Source: Liolophura sinensis (taxonomy: Eukaryota > Mollusca > Polyplacophora > Chitonida > Chitonidae). From it: a stretch of DNA of 64,000 nt. This document shows positions 1-11,330 of the stretch, piece by piece. The notes beneath the pieces are model-generated. The model had not been told where the DNA came from and made no database searches. It saw nothing but the letters and a program-made list of their open reading frames with translations. Position numbers and translations under genes: made by a program. The stretch's first letter is position 1. Every line of letters starts with the position of its first letter. Location: the NCBI RefSeq assembly GCF_032854445.1, contig NC_088301.1:19711808-19775807 (forward strand), written 5' to 3'.

Positions 1-26
1 GGCCAGAAGATCTGTGCATTATACCC

Positions 27-120
27 TACTGTAAATCTTCAACTTTTTCAACAACTAAAGCACTATTTCTGTGCAATGTATGCATTCAATTATGATGAAT
101 AGAACACTCAAGTCCACTGG
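27..120 (+). mobile_element. MITE-like element, family B, divergent partial copy
   Basis: The stretch starting 'tactgtaaatcttcaac' matches the left ends of the elements at 4687 and 47931, and an inner stretch (cactatttctgtg..atgcattcaatta) also matches. No right end is visible, so this copy is decayed or truncated. Confidence 0.4.
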
Positions 121-389
121 GATCAAAATATTAACGAAAGCAAATTGTCAGTGAATGAAACCACCCACAATATAATAATAATAATAAAAATAATAATATC
201 TTTATTTAGTGAAGGTAACTCAGTCAATTTGTACAAAACTGTTCTTCACCAAGGCCTTCACCACCAAAAACAATTACGCACAGAAACAGTTATACAGTGA
301 TAGTTATGCAAGGACAATGCAAACATGTTGGACGTAAACTAGATTGAGAATTACAATGCCTTGTTATTAAACCTTGCACAGCTGTTGAT

Positions 390-845
390 TTATATAACAC
401 GTGCAACAGGAGGGCATTCAAATGAGTTCAGCACTAATATGTGATATTGTTCGAAATGGCATCCATCAACACAGCTTTTCTTTTTCACCAAAATCACTGT
501 AACAGGACCACTATTTTGACTAATACAGCAGACCTGTTTCTTTGTCACACTTGATCTTTTCTTTGTTACAACAGAGCTTTTCTTTGTCACAGCAGACCTT
601 TTCTTTGTTACCACAGACTTTTTCTTTGTTACGACAGACCTTTTCTTCATTGAGGCAGACCTTTTCTTTGTTACAGTGGATCTTTTTTTTTCAGTGTTCC
701 TAGGCAATGGTGTGCAAATAATTCCCCCACCCCCACCCCGCTTCCCAGTTCTGTAATTAAGCCATGCATGAAGAAAGCCTCTCTTCAGTACCAGATTCCC
801 CTTGTATAATTCAATGTTACTCTGTGTGATCAACTTCGTTCGCAC
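390..845 (-). CDS. Uncertain reading frame with Lys/Arg/Ser heptad repeat
   Basis: An open minus-strand frame of about 151 codons ends at 390. Its centre encodes about seven heptads of the type KKRSAVT, which come directly from the 21-bp DNA repeat at 538-684. A glycine run (GGGGG) sits before the repeat and a short cysteine-containing tail follows. The frame has no ATG at its 5' end: the first codon of the open stretch is GTG, and the first Met lies inside the repeat. It could therefore only be an internal or terminal exon. No domain is recognised. Because the repeat period is a multiple of three, openness of the frame is weak evidence. Most likely it is a non-coding minisatellite; a basic, low-complexity exon is the alternative. 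Confidence 0.15.
   Translation of the reverse strand: MRTKLITQSNIELYKGNLVLKRGFLHAWLNYRTGKRGGGGGIICTPLPRNTEKKRSTVTKKRSASMKKRSVVTKKKSVVTKKRSAVTKKSSVVTKKRSSVTKKQVCCISQNSGPVTVILVKKKSCVDGCHFEQYHILVLNSFECPPVARVI
538..684. repeat. 21-bp tandem repeat, 7 copies
   Basis: Seven units in exact 21-base register start at 538, 559, 580, 601, 622, 643 and 664, each beginning 'ttctttgt' or a close variant and ending 'agacctt' or similar. Unit six (643) is the most divergent. Confidence 0.9.
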
Positions 846-1178
846 CAGAATCGCTCATTATTAACGAAGTAGTCTGGCTCTAACTATATACATTATTGAA
901 TCATACTTAGCTGTTAGTCTGACCCTGAGAAAGTCTGCCAGAGCTCCTTATGATCTATAGAACATATCAATATATATACAACCTGACACTAGGTAGGAAA
1001 ACACACATCACGTAATTAGCTCCCTTTAATTATTATATTTCCGTCAAATATTTCTGCACAATTTATTTCTGTCTCCCCACGAACACGTTTTATGTGATAA
1101 TTTCCAACAAATTAAAATTTATTAAGGATTATAATGTCAATGTCTTTCATACACGTTCATTTAGTCTCCTCTCCATGA
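845..1178. other. AT-rich stretch, nothing recognised
   Basis: Mostly AT-rich unique sequence with no convincing frame, RNA gene or repeat. Confidence 0.5.
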
Positions 1179-1340
1179 TTTATTTATTTATCTATTTTAT
1201 TGGTGTTTTACGCCGTACTCAAGAATATTTCACTTATACCACGGCAGCCAGCATTATGGTGGAAGGGAATTAACCGGGCATAGCCTGGGGGGAACCCACG
1301 ACCATCCGCAGGTTGCTGGGGAGACCCTCTCCTGGAAACA
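1179..1340 (-). mobile_element. SINE-1 (V-SINE/RUDI-like), head-truncated copy
   Basis: On the plus strand it runs from a tttattta tail through 'ggtgttttacgccgtactc' and the body to 'ccatccgcaggttgctgg'. The tRNA-like head is missing or unrecognisable, with degenerate sequence following. Confidence 0.8.
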
Positions 1341-4300
1341 GCTGGAAAGGGTCGGACTAAATCTCTCCATGGGTATTTCAGTATTCTGAAGTCGATTGCA
1401 ATTATGTCCAAACTGACCTGGGTCCAGTCAAAAGTGACCTGTAGATACTGTACCTGGTATACACCATGTCGTAAAACTTAACCAAGAAAGGTGATTTTAT
1501 CTTCTCTTGTGCTCCTTGCAGGTTTTATATACAACACAACATAGAGTGGGAGGCACCATTTGGAAGCCTTGATGCTAAAAGCGATGAAAAGAAGGTATAA
1601 AATAGAAAAAAATTTCCTGCCAATGTAAATCATAGTTTCTCTGAGTTGAATATTGAACATCTGACTAGTGCCGAGTTCAACACAGTCTTTTTCTGCCTTT
1701 TCGATCAATGTAACACGTGTACGAGTATCAGCCTGTGTAGAGACTTAGTCATATAGAGCAGCCAGCCAAGAAATGGTCCACGAACGTATAGCAGATAATT
1801 TCAGTCGAAGTGGTAGCTACATGTATATGAAGATCTGGGGGCCGTTAGAACTGACAGATTGCTAAGGATGACCAGAAAGCTGACAACTGCAAACGGGCAG
1901 TCTGTCATGTCAGTACAAAATTAAGATCTCCCCCGACAACCAAATCCCTGATCTCAGGACCGAAATCCACAAAATGTCACATCTGGTACGATACAAGGGT
2001 CTATAATGCTGTCGGACAAATTAGTTTGTATATGGGATTTGACAAGGGCCGGACAATCAGAAATGAAAAAAAAACAAACAAAAAACAAATTACATAAGTT
2101 TGGAGATTTATCCAATTGTTTGTCGAACTGAGATGTAATTTTCTATTATTATGCATGTAATCATTTTCGCTCCAGTTTAAACATCCAATTCAATATCATG
2201 CTATCTTTGGGAGTAAATTTTGGCAATTTCCAACAGCGGAGTTTATTTTTGGCTACCTGTAGTGGAAATAAAAGTCTGCACGGCTGAATTTGGGGAAAAC
2301 AGAGCTCACCTTATTGAACATTGATCAATCTGCCCAAGCAACATAAATATACTGAGTTTCATCCTTATTCAATTTTCTCCTCCGGAGTCCTGACTAAGTA
2401 GAATCAGCACTTCTCAAATCCATCCAGCCGCAGGATTTAGCTAAAGACGTTTTTGCATACTCATCTCTCAGCAAAGCCTCATGATTCAGACCTCTATCAA
2501 ATCTTCTGGTCGTACCGACACAAATCAAAACTGCTGAGGGGTAAAAAAAGATATCAGTTCTCCATGTACAACTGGATTCTCAGGCACCACCACTGGCTTG
2601 GGGAATTTTCTTCAGTACGCCATATTAACACTGTTCGACAGCCCCTTTTTGGAAAGATGGCATGTTGAGGTGAAGTGAATGGCCAATCACAGTAAATTGT
2701 CTTCCAGAGACTTTACTCCATATCCCTCTCAGTCATCTGAAGATGCGACGGGAAGGTCTACACGTTGAACTGTGACCCGATCAGCGAACACTGCAAGATC
2801 AGCATTGCCATAAATGGCAAAAATTTATGACACTCTGGAGAGAAGTTTTTGGGAGAGCAATCTTCGGAGACCGCCAGTTGAAGCTTTGGCTCAAGTTTCC
2901 TCAGACAAACTTATCCTGGAGATTTATTATTTGAATGTCTTCTGCATAGAAGCACAAAAGTGCCCCCCCCCCCCCCCCAAAAAAAGATGAAGAATTTGGA
3001 AATGGGTATTATGACAGTCAATGTTTTAGGACAGTACAATATGAAATGTTTGGCAGAAATATTTTGGAAAAATGACTGATGATCTAACATCAGGCAATGA
3101 TTTAAAAAACTAAATCATGAGCTCAATGATGAAAGTGCAGTACAATTGACGTTTGTCACTAAAGTCCAGCCTGAACTTCAATAGCTTAGAAAAGACATTT
3201 ATTGGGTCTTTTCCAGTAAAGGAATTGACTTTGACACTGTTCTTAATGGTGGCTATTTTCTCTGCATTTTTCTCTCACTGCATGATTAGCCTTCTGAATT
3301 CACAGAGAACAAAACGTAAACAACTCTGCTCACTTTTTGAAAAAAAGAAAGAAAACCCATACTGGTGAGAAAAAACAAAATGACAGCACAGACACTTTGA
3401 GACACCTCAAAGATCTTCAGCTTTTTTTTTTAGAAAAAACCCCATCGATTCTCAAAGCACTCTTCAGGTTCAGCCATTATATCCTTGAACATAACAGGAC
3501 AGGATTTTAATAAACGTTGGAAGGTGTATGTGCTTTTAAATTCCCTTTAACATGTACATGTACTTTTTAGAGTCATAAAAGCCATTTCTAAACTACTCAA
3601 CCCTACTCCACTGCCCCACCCCCGCCCCCACCCCCCCACCTCCCCCACCTCACTACGGGTCATGTACCTACATCCTGATCGGAGTCTGCCTACATTCGAT
3701 CTGCTCACCGGTTTGCACATGAGGAACTTCCTCTTACAGTTAATAGATTAGTCACTGCTAGCCACTTCCTATGAAATAATTAATGAACTTCAACCTATTG
3801 ATTTCTGCTGTTAGGAAAAAGGCGGCTGTCTAATCACCTCGTGAAACTTTGCAACTCCCTCCCTCGTAAAGCTGTAGACTCCCTAGGGGGAATTTTGGAG
3901 GATATTTACTCCCAATGTTCTCATTTCGAACAGACTTATTTAGGTCTTGCCCAATGAGAAACCTCACAAGGAACCCATAGGTATTTGGACACAATGAAAT
4001 TCAACAACTGTTAATCAGAATGTCTCGATTAATGGACCAAATCATCAGCACGTTCAATTATACTGTGCCAAATTTAGGACACAATGTATACATCCATTAT
4101 CAGTAAATCTTCTAGAGGTACATTCTTGATGCACACTGCATGGCTTAATTCCACTTAACATTCTACATCACACTGTGCCCATATATTATCATGGTTCTGT
4201 GCTAGCATGTTAACCACTAGGTCATGGAATCTGCTGTAACTATGTAGCAAGCACTTCCTGTAATGCTTATTTATCTCCCTGGATCTTCCCATAGCATGAC

Positions 4301-4686
4301 AGCTATGGCGACGCATAAACACACACCAGGCAATGAATCTTTAATTGATGCAATGTTGGCGTCCAATTCTGTTTATCCTTCATCACCAAGGGATTACTAC
4401 CTGTATTTCAAAGCCCAAAGTAGCCCTATTTTAGTTTTACAGCTGTCCAATTCCAATCAGTGGCATAATTGACACTAACAGCAATATGATTGGAATTCCA
4501 AGACAATGCCTGGATATGACAACAGATAACTCAGAGCAGTAAATGGATACGACAACAGATGACAGATATGAAGTCTATCATTAAAGATAACTGAGAATCA
4601 ATAGATGACAATGCACTGCAGATGAAAGGCATGAACTTCTACAAGTAATCAATAGATGACAGATAAAGGTGAAGGTTACAGGTATA
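1341..4686. other. Unique AT-rich sequence with a C16 tract and C-rich patch
   Basis: No recognised gene. Contents that can be seen are a 16-base C run at 2963-2978 followed by A's, a C-rich patch around 3610-3650, and scattered A/T runs. Short open frames in this interval have no features that set them apart from chance. Confidence 0.5.
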
Positions 4687-4890
4687 TACTGTCAATCTTC
4701 ACCTTTTTCTACCGCTAAATCCCATTTTTCAGTGGGAATTATGCATACAATTAATATGAAAATGATACTAAAAATAATCTGTCTTACTTAAAAATGCAAA
4801 CTTCATAAAACTGCACATTTTCTTACATCACATAGCTCTCTCAGAAAGGTTCAAAACAATGGTTGCAGGGTTGGTTAAAAAATTAGGGTA
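4687..4890 (+). mobile_element. MITE-like element, family B
   Basis: The left end 'ctgtcaatcttcacctttt' and the interior match the copy at 47931-48152, including shared stretches near atgcatacaatta, cataaaact and tctctcagaa. The right end 'ggttaaaaaattaggg' is a decayed version of the inverted left end. No coding capacity. Confidence 0.65.
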
Positions 4891-4940
4891 TACATATATT
4901 AACCCAAGAGAACCAAGGCTTAAAGCTAATTAACAATTAA

Positions 4941-5071
4941 ACCTGCAGATGGTCGTGGGTTTCCCTCGGGCTCTGTCCTGTTTCCTCACACCATAATGAT
5001 GGCCGCCATCATATAGTGAAATATTCTTGAGTAGGGCATAAAACACCAATCAAATAAATAAATACATAAAT
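4941..5071 (+). mobile_element. SINE-1, 5'-truncated copy
   Basis: It begins at 'acctgcagatggtcgtgg', continues through the 'gtgaaatattcttgagta' motif and ends in 'caaataaataaata'. The tRNA-like head is absent, as expected for incomplete reverse transcription. Confidence 0.85.
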
Positions 5072-7881
5072 TAACAATTAGCACCTGCAGCCACCTAGCA
5101 ACTTTATACTGACAAGTTTGACAATCAGTTGTCCAAACACAGTTTATGCTTCAAACTTTCGAACTGAAAGCAGCAATTGGTGGTGCTGTCTTGATTTTGA
5201 TATCAATATCAGCAAGGTGCACATTAAAATGCTTTGAATGATAACCAAAACTGTTCTGGGCTGATAAAAAGACACCTACTCATTCTTTCATTTCTTTATA
5301 GTTCACTGGTGTTTCACATCTGAATATGAAAAGACATTCGTTGTATGTGAAAAGAGGCAGGTGTGTGCATGAGTATATGGAGAAGAATTCTACACAATCT
5401 CTTGACGCACCTCCTACATCAGCTGGTACCCGACATTGCTGACAAACCTCTATACCTGAAAACATGCAGCGTTTCATTCGGTATATAGAATCTATCACTT
5501 CGCTAAAGCTACTTTCTACATATGTACCCATCAACCAAAACTACCCAATCCCGCCCCAGTACCTGTGCTTGCCATTGACAAACATATCTTCGATGGTCTT
5601 TCATGCGTCCCACTGCTTGATGACCGCTGGCTGGCCCAAGGGCTGGTACGGTCCAAAGGTAATACACCAGGTAAAACGCTTCCCTACGAACTGCCAATAA
5701 AAATACATCATTCTCCCAGATGACTAGCCTTGGTAGCTTCCATCAACACTGGCTGATAAGTCTCAGCAAGGGCTATAAAAACAGACATGTCCCTTGTGGC
5801 TTGTTGGACGCAAAGATGCCTAATGACTATTTCGCACTCCGATCATCCTTGGTCCAAAGGGCTGGTACGGTCATCAGGCAACACTGGCTAAATTTCATGG
5901 TTGTGTTTTTTGTAACTGGACCTAGATAAATATATATCAGTTTCCGTGACTCCTTCTCAAAGGAGGTGGGTATGTGTATCTCTCAGCTATTTCTAGGAAC
6001 AGGTGCACCAGGACTGCCATATGGGAAATGACTGGAACATAACAGTTTTCAAAGAAGAATGCATTCTTGGACAAACATACAGACCCCTCTGCTGCCAGAA
6101 GTGCTGTTTCAGCTATTTGATGAGAGTCACACAACACAAAACAGCCTGCATGGCTACATGTTAAAACTATACACAGTTGCTTTGTTGTTGTTGTTGTTTG
6201 TTTTAGTGTGTGTGTGTGTTTCTTTGCATGGGGCTTATTAACATTGCCCCTTTCAAGTACCTTTAAGATTTTACACCACACATCCACCTTTTATTCTGGA
6301 CACAGGACTTTGTCCTGGTTAAAATCTTCAACATTCAAAAAAAACAAACAAAAAAAAAAACAGACAGTAAGTTCCTCATATTGTACATGTAATCCTCCAA
6401 TTGTGTGTACTCAACATCCTTCATAACTGCTTGGTAACCATAAGATTAAATAGTAGCAAATTACAAGCCATATAGAGCCATGTTCACCATCTCGTCATGG
6501 TAGTTAAGGGCAAACTTCGCTCAGTGACCTTCATGAAAATGGCTCCTGCATGGCTTAAGCAGATTTACGTAAAAAAAAAACGGGAGAGATGTCGATGGAA
6601 TGTATTAGATGTTATTGGTCTAGACTTACTTAAAATGTTGTGTTGTCATCACAGTTAACATATACAATCACATTAAACAACGCAAAATTACCAGGCCTCA
6701 GGGATGCTTAGTCCACCAGCTGAATAATCCTTTAATAAAGAGTCAGCCTCTGGAATATAGTCAGTTGTTGGAGGGCTTCACAACTGAGACCTGAGTTTGC
6801 CACCAGAAGGTGTTCGAAGCTAATTTGTTGTGTTCAAAAGGCGCTTTGTGGCTCTCGTATGGAAAAGATGTGGTAAAGTTACCACTTGGAGTACCAAGTG
6901 TCTAAGCTTGAGGAGAACCACAGCTCTATACCCTTGAGCTGTGTGTTATCACTTCGACCACCTATAAACAGACTGATGGCATCAGCAGCAAACAAACACC
7001 AAACACGCTATTTGGTGGTGGAACACGAATAAACAAGCTTTTTTGGAGATCGAGAAAGGCAATGACTAAATAGACACACATCCCGCCAACAGGGACTGAC
7101 ATATGGTGAAAATACATGCGGACCACAGCAGGTAATCCTTCTCGGAGTTTTCTTTCCTCTCATAGAACAGCACTAACATCTAGCTAACACAAATGCAAAA
7201 AAAAAAAAGAAATTGCCAACATAACAGATTAAACCTCACACTAGTTTTATAGGATCACCTTTAAACCTTAATCAGGAATTAATGAACTAAGGGGAAAAAC
7301 TATCAAACCCTACAAAACACACAAGGTTTTTTTTTTTAAACTTTTGTACCGAATAAATAACACTGTAAGAATCATTAATGTCAGGTAGGCATACACCGGA
7401 ACACCTCTATTGACCAGGGTTTGATTTTGAATAATTAAAATGAAGCAAAAACAAATTTGAAGGAGAAAAATTTTCCACTTTCTACTGCATAAGAACTGTA
7501 AGACTGGAAACTGCTGGTGTTATGATGACTGCATACTTCTGCTCTACCACTGTCGGGAGATGACGGTAACCTAATGATGCCGAAATATCGAGTCGAATAT
7601 TGGTTTTCAATCAAAAATGGCTGACATATTACGTAAAACTGACGAATGAAAGCACAAGTTCAACTTCATTTTTTATTTTTTGTCAAAAGATTTCAATAAA
7701 CTTGAAATAATATCTACACGAACAATAAATTCCTTACAAAGGGTCAAAGTCTTTCTTGGTTGGAGAGTAACTTGTAACAAACTGTAACAAAGCGTCCAAG
7801 AAGAAAGCCATACATGTCTCTCAACTAATAATGGCAAATACCCATCTAATGCTATCTGTGTGTGCAGAGCAATTCACTTAC
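5072..7881. other. Unique sequence; possible diverged duplication near 5.6/5.85 kb
   Basis: No gene recognised. The words 'gctggtacggtc' at about 5642 and 5860, with neighbouring 'ggtccaaagg', suggest an old local duplication. A TTG/TG microsatellite lies at about 6181-6220. Open frames around 5.3-5.9 kb and 6.0-6.4 kb show no recognised motif. Confidence 0.4.
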
Positions 7882-8011
7882 CAGATCCATGAGTGCCTTC
7901 GGCGTGTTGGTCCAAGCGACGGAACTGATAACATGGCGATTCAACCTCCAAGGAATCCACAGAGCCACGGGTTAATACCAAAGTCTGCTGTCTGAATCCT
8001 GATCTTTGCAT
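7882..8011 (-). CDS. Candidate first coding exon (43 codons plus 1 base)
   Basis: On the minus strand an ATG at 8011 opens a frame beginning MQRSGFRQQTLVLTRGSVDS. It stays open for 43 codons and meets 'GGATCTG/GTAAGTG', a near-consensus splice donor, with GT at 7881-7880. An in-frame TGA lies upstream at 8089-8087, so this ATG can be the true start of this frame. The peptide has mixed composition and no repeats (further on it contains SPCYQFRRLDQH), unlike the low-complexity frames elsewhere. A TATA-like site lies about 1 kb upstream on the same strand. I do not recognise the protein, so the gene is unknown; later exons would lie at lower coordinates or outside the window. A chance frame followed by a chance donor is the main alternative. 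Confidence 0.3.
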
Positions 8012-8995
8012 ACAACTCAAGAGTTTACAGAAGCTGACTTCTCTTGCATACAGAACTAACTGATAGCTTGTACAATGTATGCAGGTTCAAGTACAATGAA
8101 AGGCTTTCAAACGAAACAACCCTTAAACTGTTTCTTGTTTTGGACTTGCTTCACACACTCAAGATGCAGGGTTCAAACCCAAAATCAATCTAGATAGCGA
8201 AATTGTAACAAATTCAGCTCCAGAAATGCAACTTGTCCATCAAAACTGGAATATGAGGTCTTAACACCATGAGATTATCCTACCATCTGCTGAAGATAAT
8301 GATGACGACACGAGTCTCAAAGACCATAGAGTCTCTCCGCTGCCAAATGAGGTATTTCCGCAGCTGACCGACCAGCCCGAAAATCCATTTATCTCTCACT
8401 GACCAGGTTGTAAAAACAGTGCAAACGACTTCAGTGAGATGCTATCAGTAAAGCCCTGGTAGTTAGCAGCTTGCTGATCTGGGAAACACCCCGTACAACG
8501 CATCAATCAACTTGGTTCAGGTAAAAACAAGGAATACCAGCACCTTTAAGGGAATCAAAAGAAGAACCTTCTCAACGCAAATTCCCTGGCTTGGGTCCAG
8601 CCAATTTCCTGTTCATTCTCACAAATCGTCGACCAAACCAGCGATCTTTGAATCATGAGAATCTAAGTGACATGGTAAAATGCCCACCTTTCCTGCGCAT
8701 CCAGTCAATGGTTGCTGAACAAGAACCACTTTCCCACTAAATCTCTAGCAATGGGAAGAGAGTCCTTAATTGGTCCCTTTCAGCTTTTGAATACAGCTAT
8801 CCCGAAAGTCATGGCACAGTAGAAAGACGACTCTAGTGCCTGGAGGGTGGAGGTAGCATTCTGTGAGGGTTGTGGTGAATCTTGCTGGACTAGCAGATCT
8901 CTGGACATCAGCTGGCACAGTAGTAGAAGGGGGAGTCTATACAGCTGGGTTCGTACAGACACGTGATCATATATGGTAACTAATGCCCAATGATT
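8012..8995 (-). other. Possible 5' leader of the minus-strand candidate gene
   Basis: Unique, repeat-free sequence that is less AT-rich than its surroundings, lying between the TATA-like site at 9018 and the candidate start at 8011. If transcription begins near 8990, this would be a long leader with several short upstream frames. This is inference only. Confidence 0.2.
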
Positions 8996-9017
8996 GATTG
9001 TTGCCTCTAGCGTCTGG

Positions 9018-9024
9018 CTTTATA
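9018..9024 (-). promoter_or_regulatory. TATA-like box (TATAAAG), minus strand
   Basis: The minus strand reads 'gttgatataaagccagacg'. A TATAAAG core here would place initiation near 8990. A CA-rich microsatellite (about 9041-9061) lies directly upstream. TATA-like words are common in AT-rich DNA; it is noted because it faces the candidate first exon. Confidence 0.2.
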
Positions 9025-9164
9025 TCAACTCCAGTCAATACACACACTCACACACGCACACAATATCGCCTGGTAGGGGCCTGCTTTAGCATGCTTAAGC
9101 TGCACTAAGACAATGTACTGGGGGGCATGCGTCGCACCCACCATAACATTCCCACCTCCAGGGG

Positions 9165-9668
9165 TTGACACAAGCGCTTAACTTTGTTTACTCTAAAAAT
9201 CGCCTGTCTTTCAGGCTTCCTGCTCCTGTACTAGAACATTTCCACTTGATACCCTGGGCGCTAAAAACGGGGACCTTCAGCCCTGACCCATCCCTGCATT
9301 GCAGTGATGTGGAAAACTTTCAGCTCTTCCTTGAACATGTTTGGTTAGTATGTAAACTATGCAACATATTACTTTTGATCACCAGAGTTACATCAGCTCT
9401 AGTGCCTTTGGCAAATAACCGTTCATCCTTTTTAACGCATGGCTTTATCACTCAGTTTTTAAACAATATTGATTGTCTACAGTCCACTAGAATACAGAAG
9501 TATCTCGAATACGTGGATATGCAGAAGACAGCACCGCCTGCAGTCAGAACTGTTTCACTCAAATATGCAGGCAAAAAAAAAAAAAAAGGAAAACAAAAAA
9601 TGTTAACAGTCAACAGTCAACTCCTTGGCTCCTTAGGTTCACCTTCCCTTGACACAAAAGAAGGATAA
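9165..9668 (+). CDS. Uncertain 167-codon open frame, no recognised domain
   Basis: One of the longest frames outside the tandem repeats. It has no ATG at its 5' end (TTG at 9165; the first Met codons are far downstream), so it could only be an exon. A pyrimidine-rich acceptor-like sequence 'ttcccacctccag' ends at 9160, just before it. The frame includes a poly-lysine stretch from an A run near 9575 and a hydrophobic patch around residues 57-85. I recognise no family. Chance openness or decayed transposon sequence is more likely than a gene. Confidence 0.15.
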   Translation: MTQALNFVYSKNRLSFRLPAPVLEHFHLIPWALKTGTFSPDPSLHCSDVENFQLFLEHVWLVCKLCNILLLITRVTSALVPLANNRSSFLTHGFITQFLNNIDCLQSTRIQKYLEYVDMQKTAPPAVRTVSLKYAGKKKKKGKQKMLTVNSQLLGSLGSPSLDTKEG

Positions 9669-10235
9669 GTCTGCACTTCGTCCATCTCCTCCAGAAGAAA
9701 CCTTGGACACTGCGGTATTCGTGATATGCTGCATCACACATCCAATATCTCGAGCAAATAGACGGGACCATAAGAGGCGCCATTTAGTGCTGGTAATGCC
9801 AATATAATGGGATCATCAATACTTGACAACATCAGCAAACAGTCCCACTTTTTACTGCACGGCCTCTCACTCTACCTCTCTCAAAGCCGTTAGCCCAAGC
9901 ACTATAGGCCTGCCCATTTCTCAGCTATTCCACAGCCAGCTTTAATGACCAGAAACTGAACAAACCACACTGTTTCATGGCAAATCAATACATATTTTGC
10001 TAACGCGGAACTTCTCCTTGAATTGACTATGTACTCTTCTGAAGGCCTATTTTCCCCTAACCTTTTCAAGATTGGACTAACTACTTTTGCAGCAATACTA
10101 TCGACTAGGGCAAGTTTTGTCAATGACCTGTGTAAGAGATGCCATTTCCATTCCATTTCACTTTAAGGACCTGATCCTTACCAGTAATAGGCGTTATATT
10201 CATTGTGATCACAAATGAGAGCCAGTGGGCCAAAA
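9669..10235. other. Unique sequence, nothing recognised
   Basis: No supported gene or repeat; an open minus-strand frame around 9902-10156 has no recognisable motif. Confidence 0.4.
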
Positions 10236-10509
10236 GAATTTTGTCACATACACTTATAGATTTTACTATAGATTTCATCACTTAACATTTATAGATTTCG
10301 TCACATACATTTATAGATGTTACAATAGATTTCATCACATACATTTATAGATTTTACCACAGATTGATTTTACCATAGATTTCATCACATACATTTATAG
10401 ATATTACCATAGATTTCATCACATACATTTATAGATTTTACCATAGATTTCATCATATACATTTATATTTTCTAACATAGATTTCGTCACATACATTTAT
10501 AGATTTGAC
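10236..10509. repeat. 34-bp tandem repeat, about 8 imperfect copies
   Basis: Units follow 'atttcatcacatacattt' then 'atagattttaccatag', with a few short insertions and deletions that shift the register. The middle units are most alike. Confidence 0.85.
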
Positions 10510-10928
10510 CATTTCTGCAACACCATCAAGGCAAAAGATTTGAAAACAATGTACTGACCAAAATCTATAAATAAGCACAAAACATAGATGTTGTTTCAAA
10601 GCCTCAGTAGTTAAGGTGCATTCGCACAGTATGAGTAGGCCTAAACTTGTTTCAAAAACTTCAAAACTTTAAAGTACATTTGGGACACACAGATACCCAT
10701 TTGGGGCAACATGATATTTGTCTTTTTGGTATATTTTAGTTAACAGTTCACATCTCTGTCTATTTTAATCTAAAACTTACAATTGTTGTATTCACACCTT
10801 GATTCCATTCCAAGAACATTGTTGAAAGTTGGGTACAATATAATGGTAACGTCTTTGATATCTGTTCCACTAAAGTATTAATACTTTGAACACCTGATCA
10901 TATTTCTGAAGTCTCACATACCACGTGC

Positions 10929-10980
10929 ATGCATGATCACCATGCATGATCACCAAAAGTCCATGCATGATCATCATGGA
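10929..10980. repeat. Three close copies of CATGCATGATCA
   Basis: The 12-base word occurs three times in about 50 bases, twice followed by 'cc'. It contains the ATGCAT and TGATCA palindromes. Confidence 0.7.
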
Positions 10981-11144
10981 AATTTGACCACTAAACCACT
11001 CAAAATTTCATGATCGTATTATAAGGGTAAAATATTTATAACGCTGCAATAAGTAATTTGAGATTGTGTCATGCAGGGCCTAGCTAATATTTCTAACTTG
11101 AAAGTGAACTACCATATTTCCATTAAAAATTTGGGAATCCCTGC

Positions 11145-11330
11145 ATGGTCTGCTCATTTTAGCCAACAAATATATATATGTAATTCTAACATGAATATTG
11201 ACTTTCTTTTTTCCCGCATCGTTAGACTATCTAATGAACAACATACTCATATCTTTGACTTTTCAAAAGACTGGTAAAGAAATGTAATATTTTACTTTCA
11301 ACACTATTAATATCTGTCCCAAATTTTAGA
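11145..11330 (+). mobile_element. Dispersed repeat family D, copy 1
   Basis: It aligns with 52741-52930 over about 190 bases, with shared blocks such as 'tggtctgct.attttagcc', 'gaacaacatactcatatct' and 'aagaaatgtaatatt'. In both copies the same plus-strand frame is open and reads WSA(H/Y)FSQ..YICNS, then EQHTHIF. Class unknown. Confidence 0.65.
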
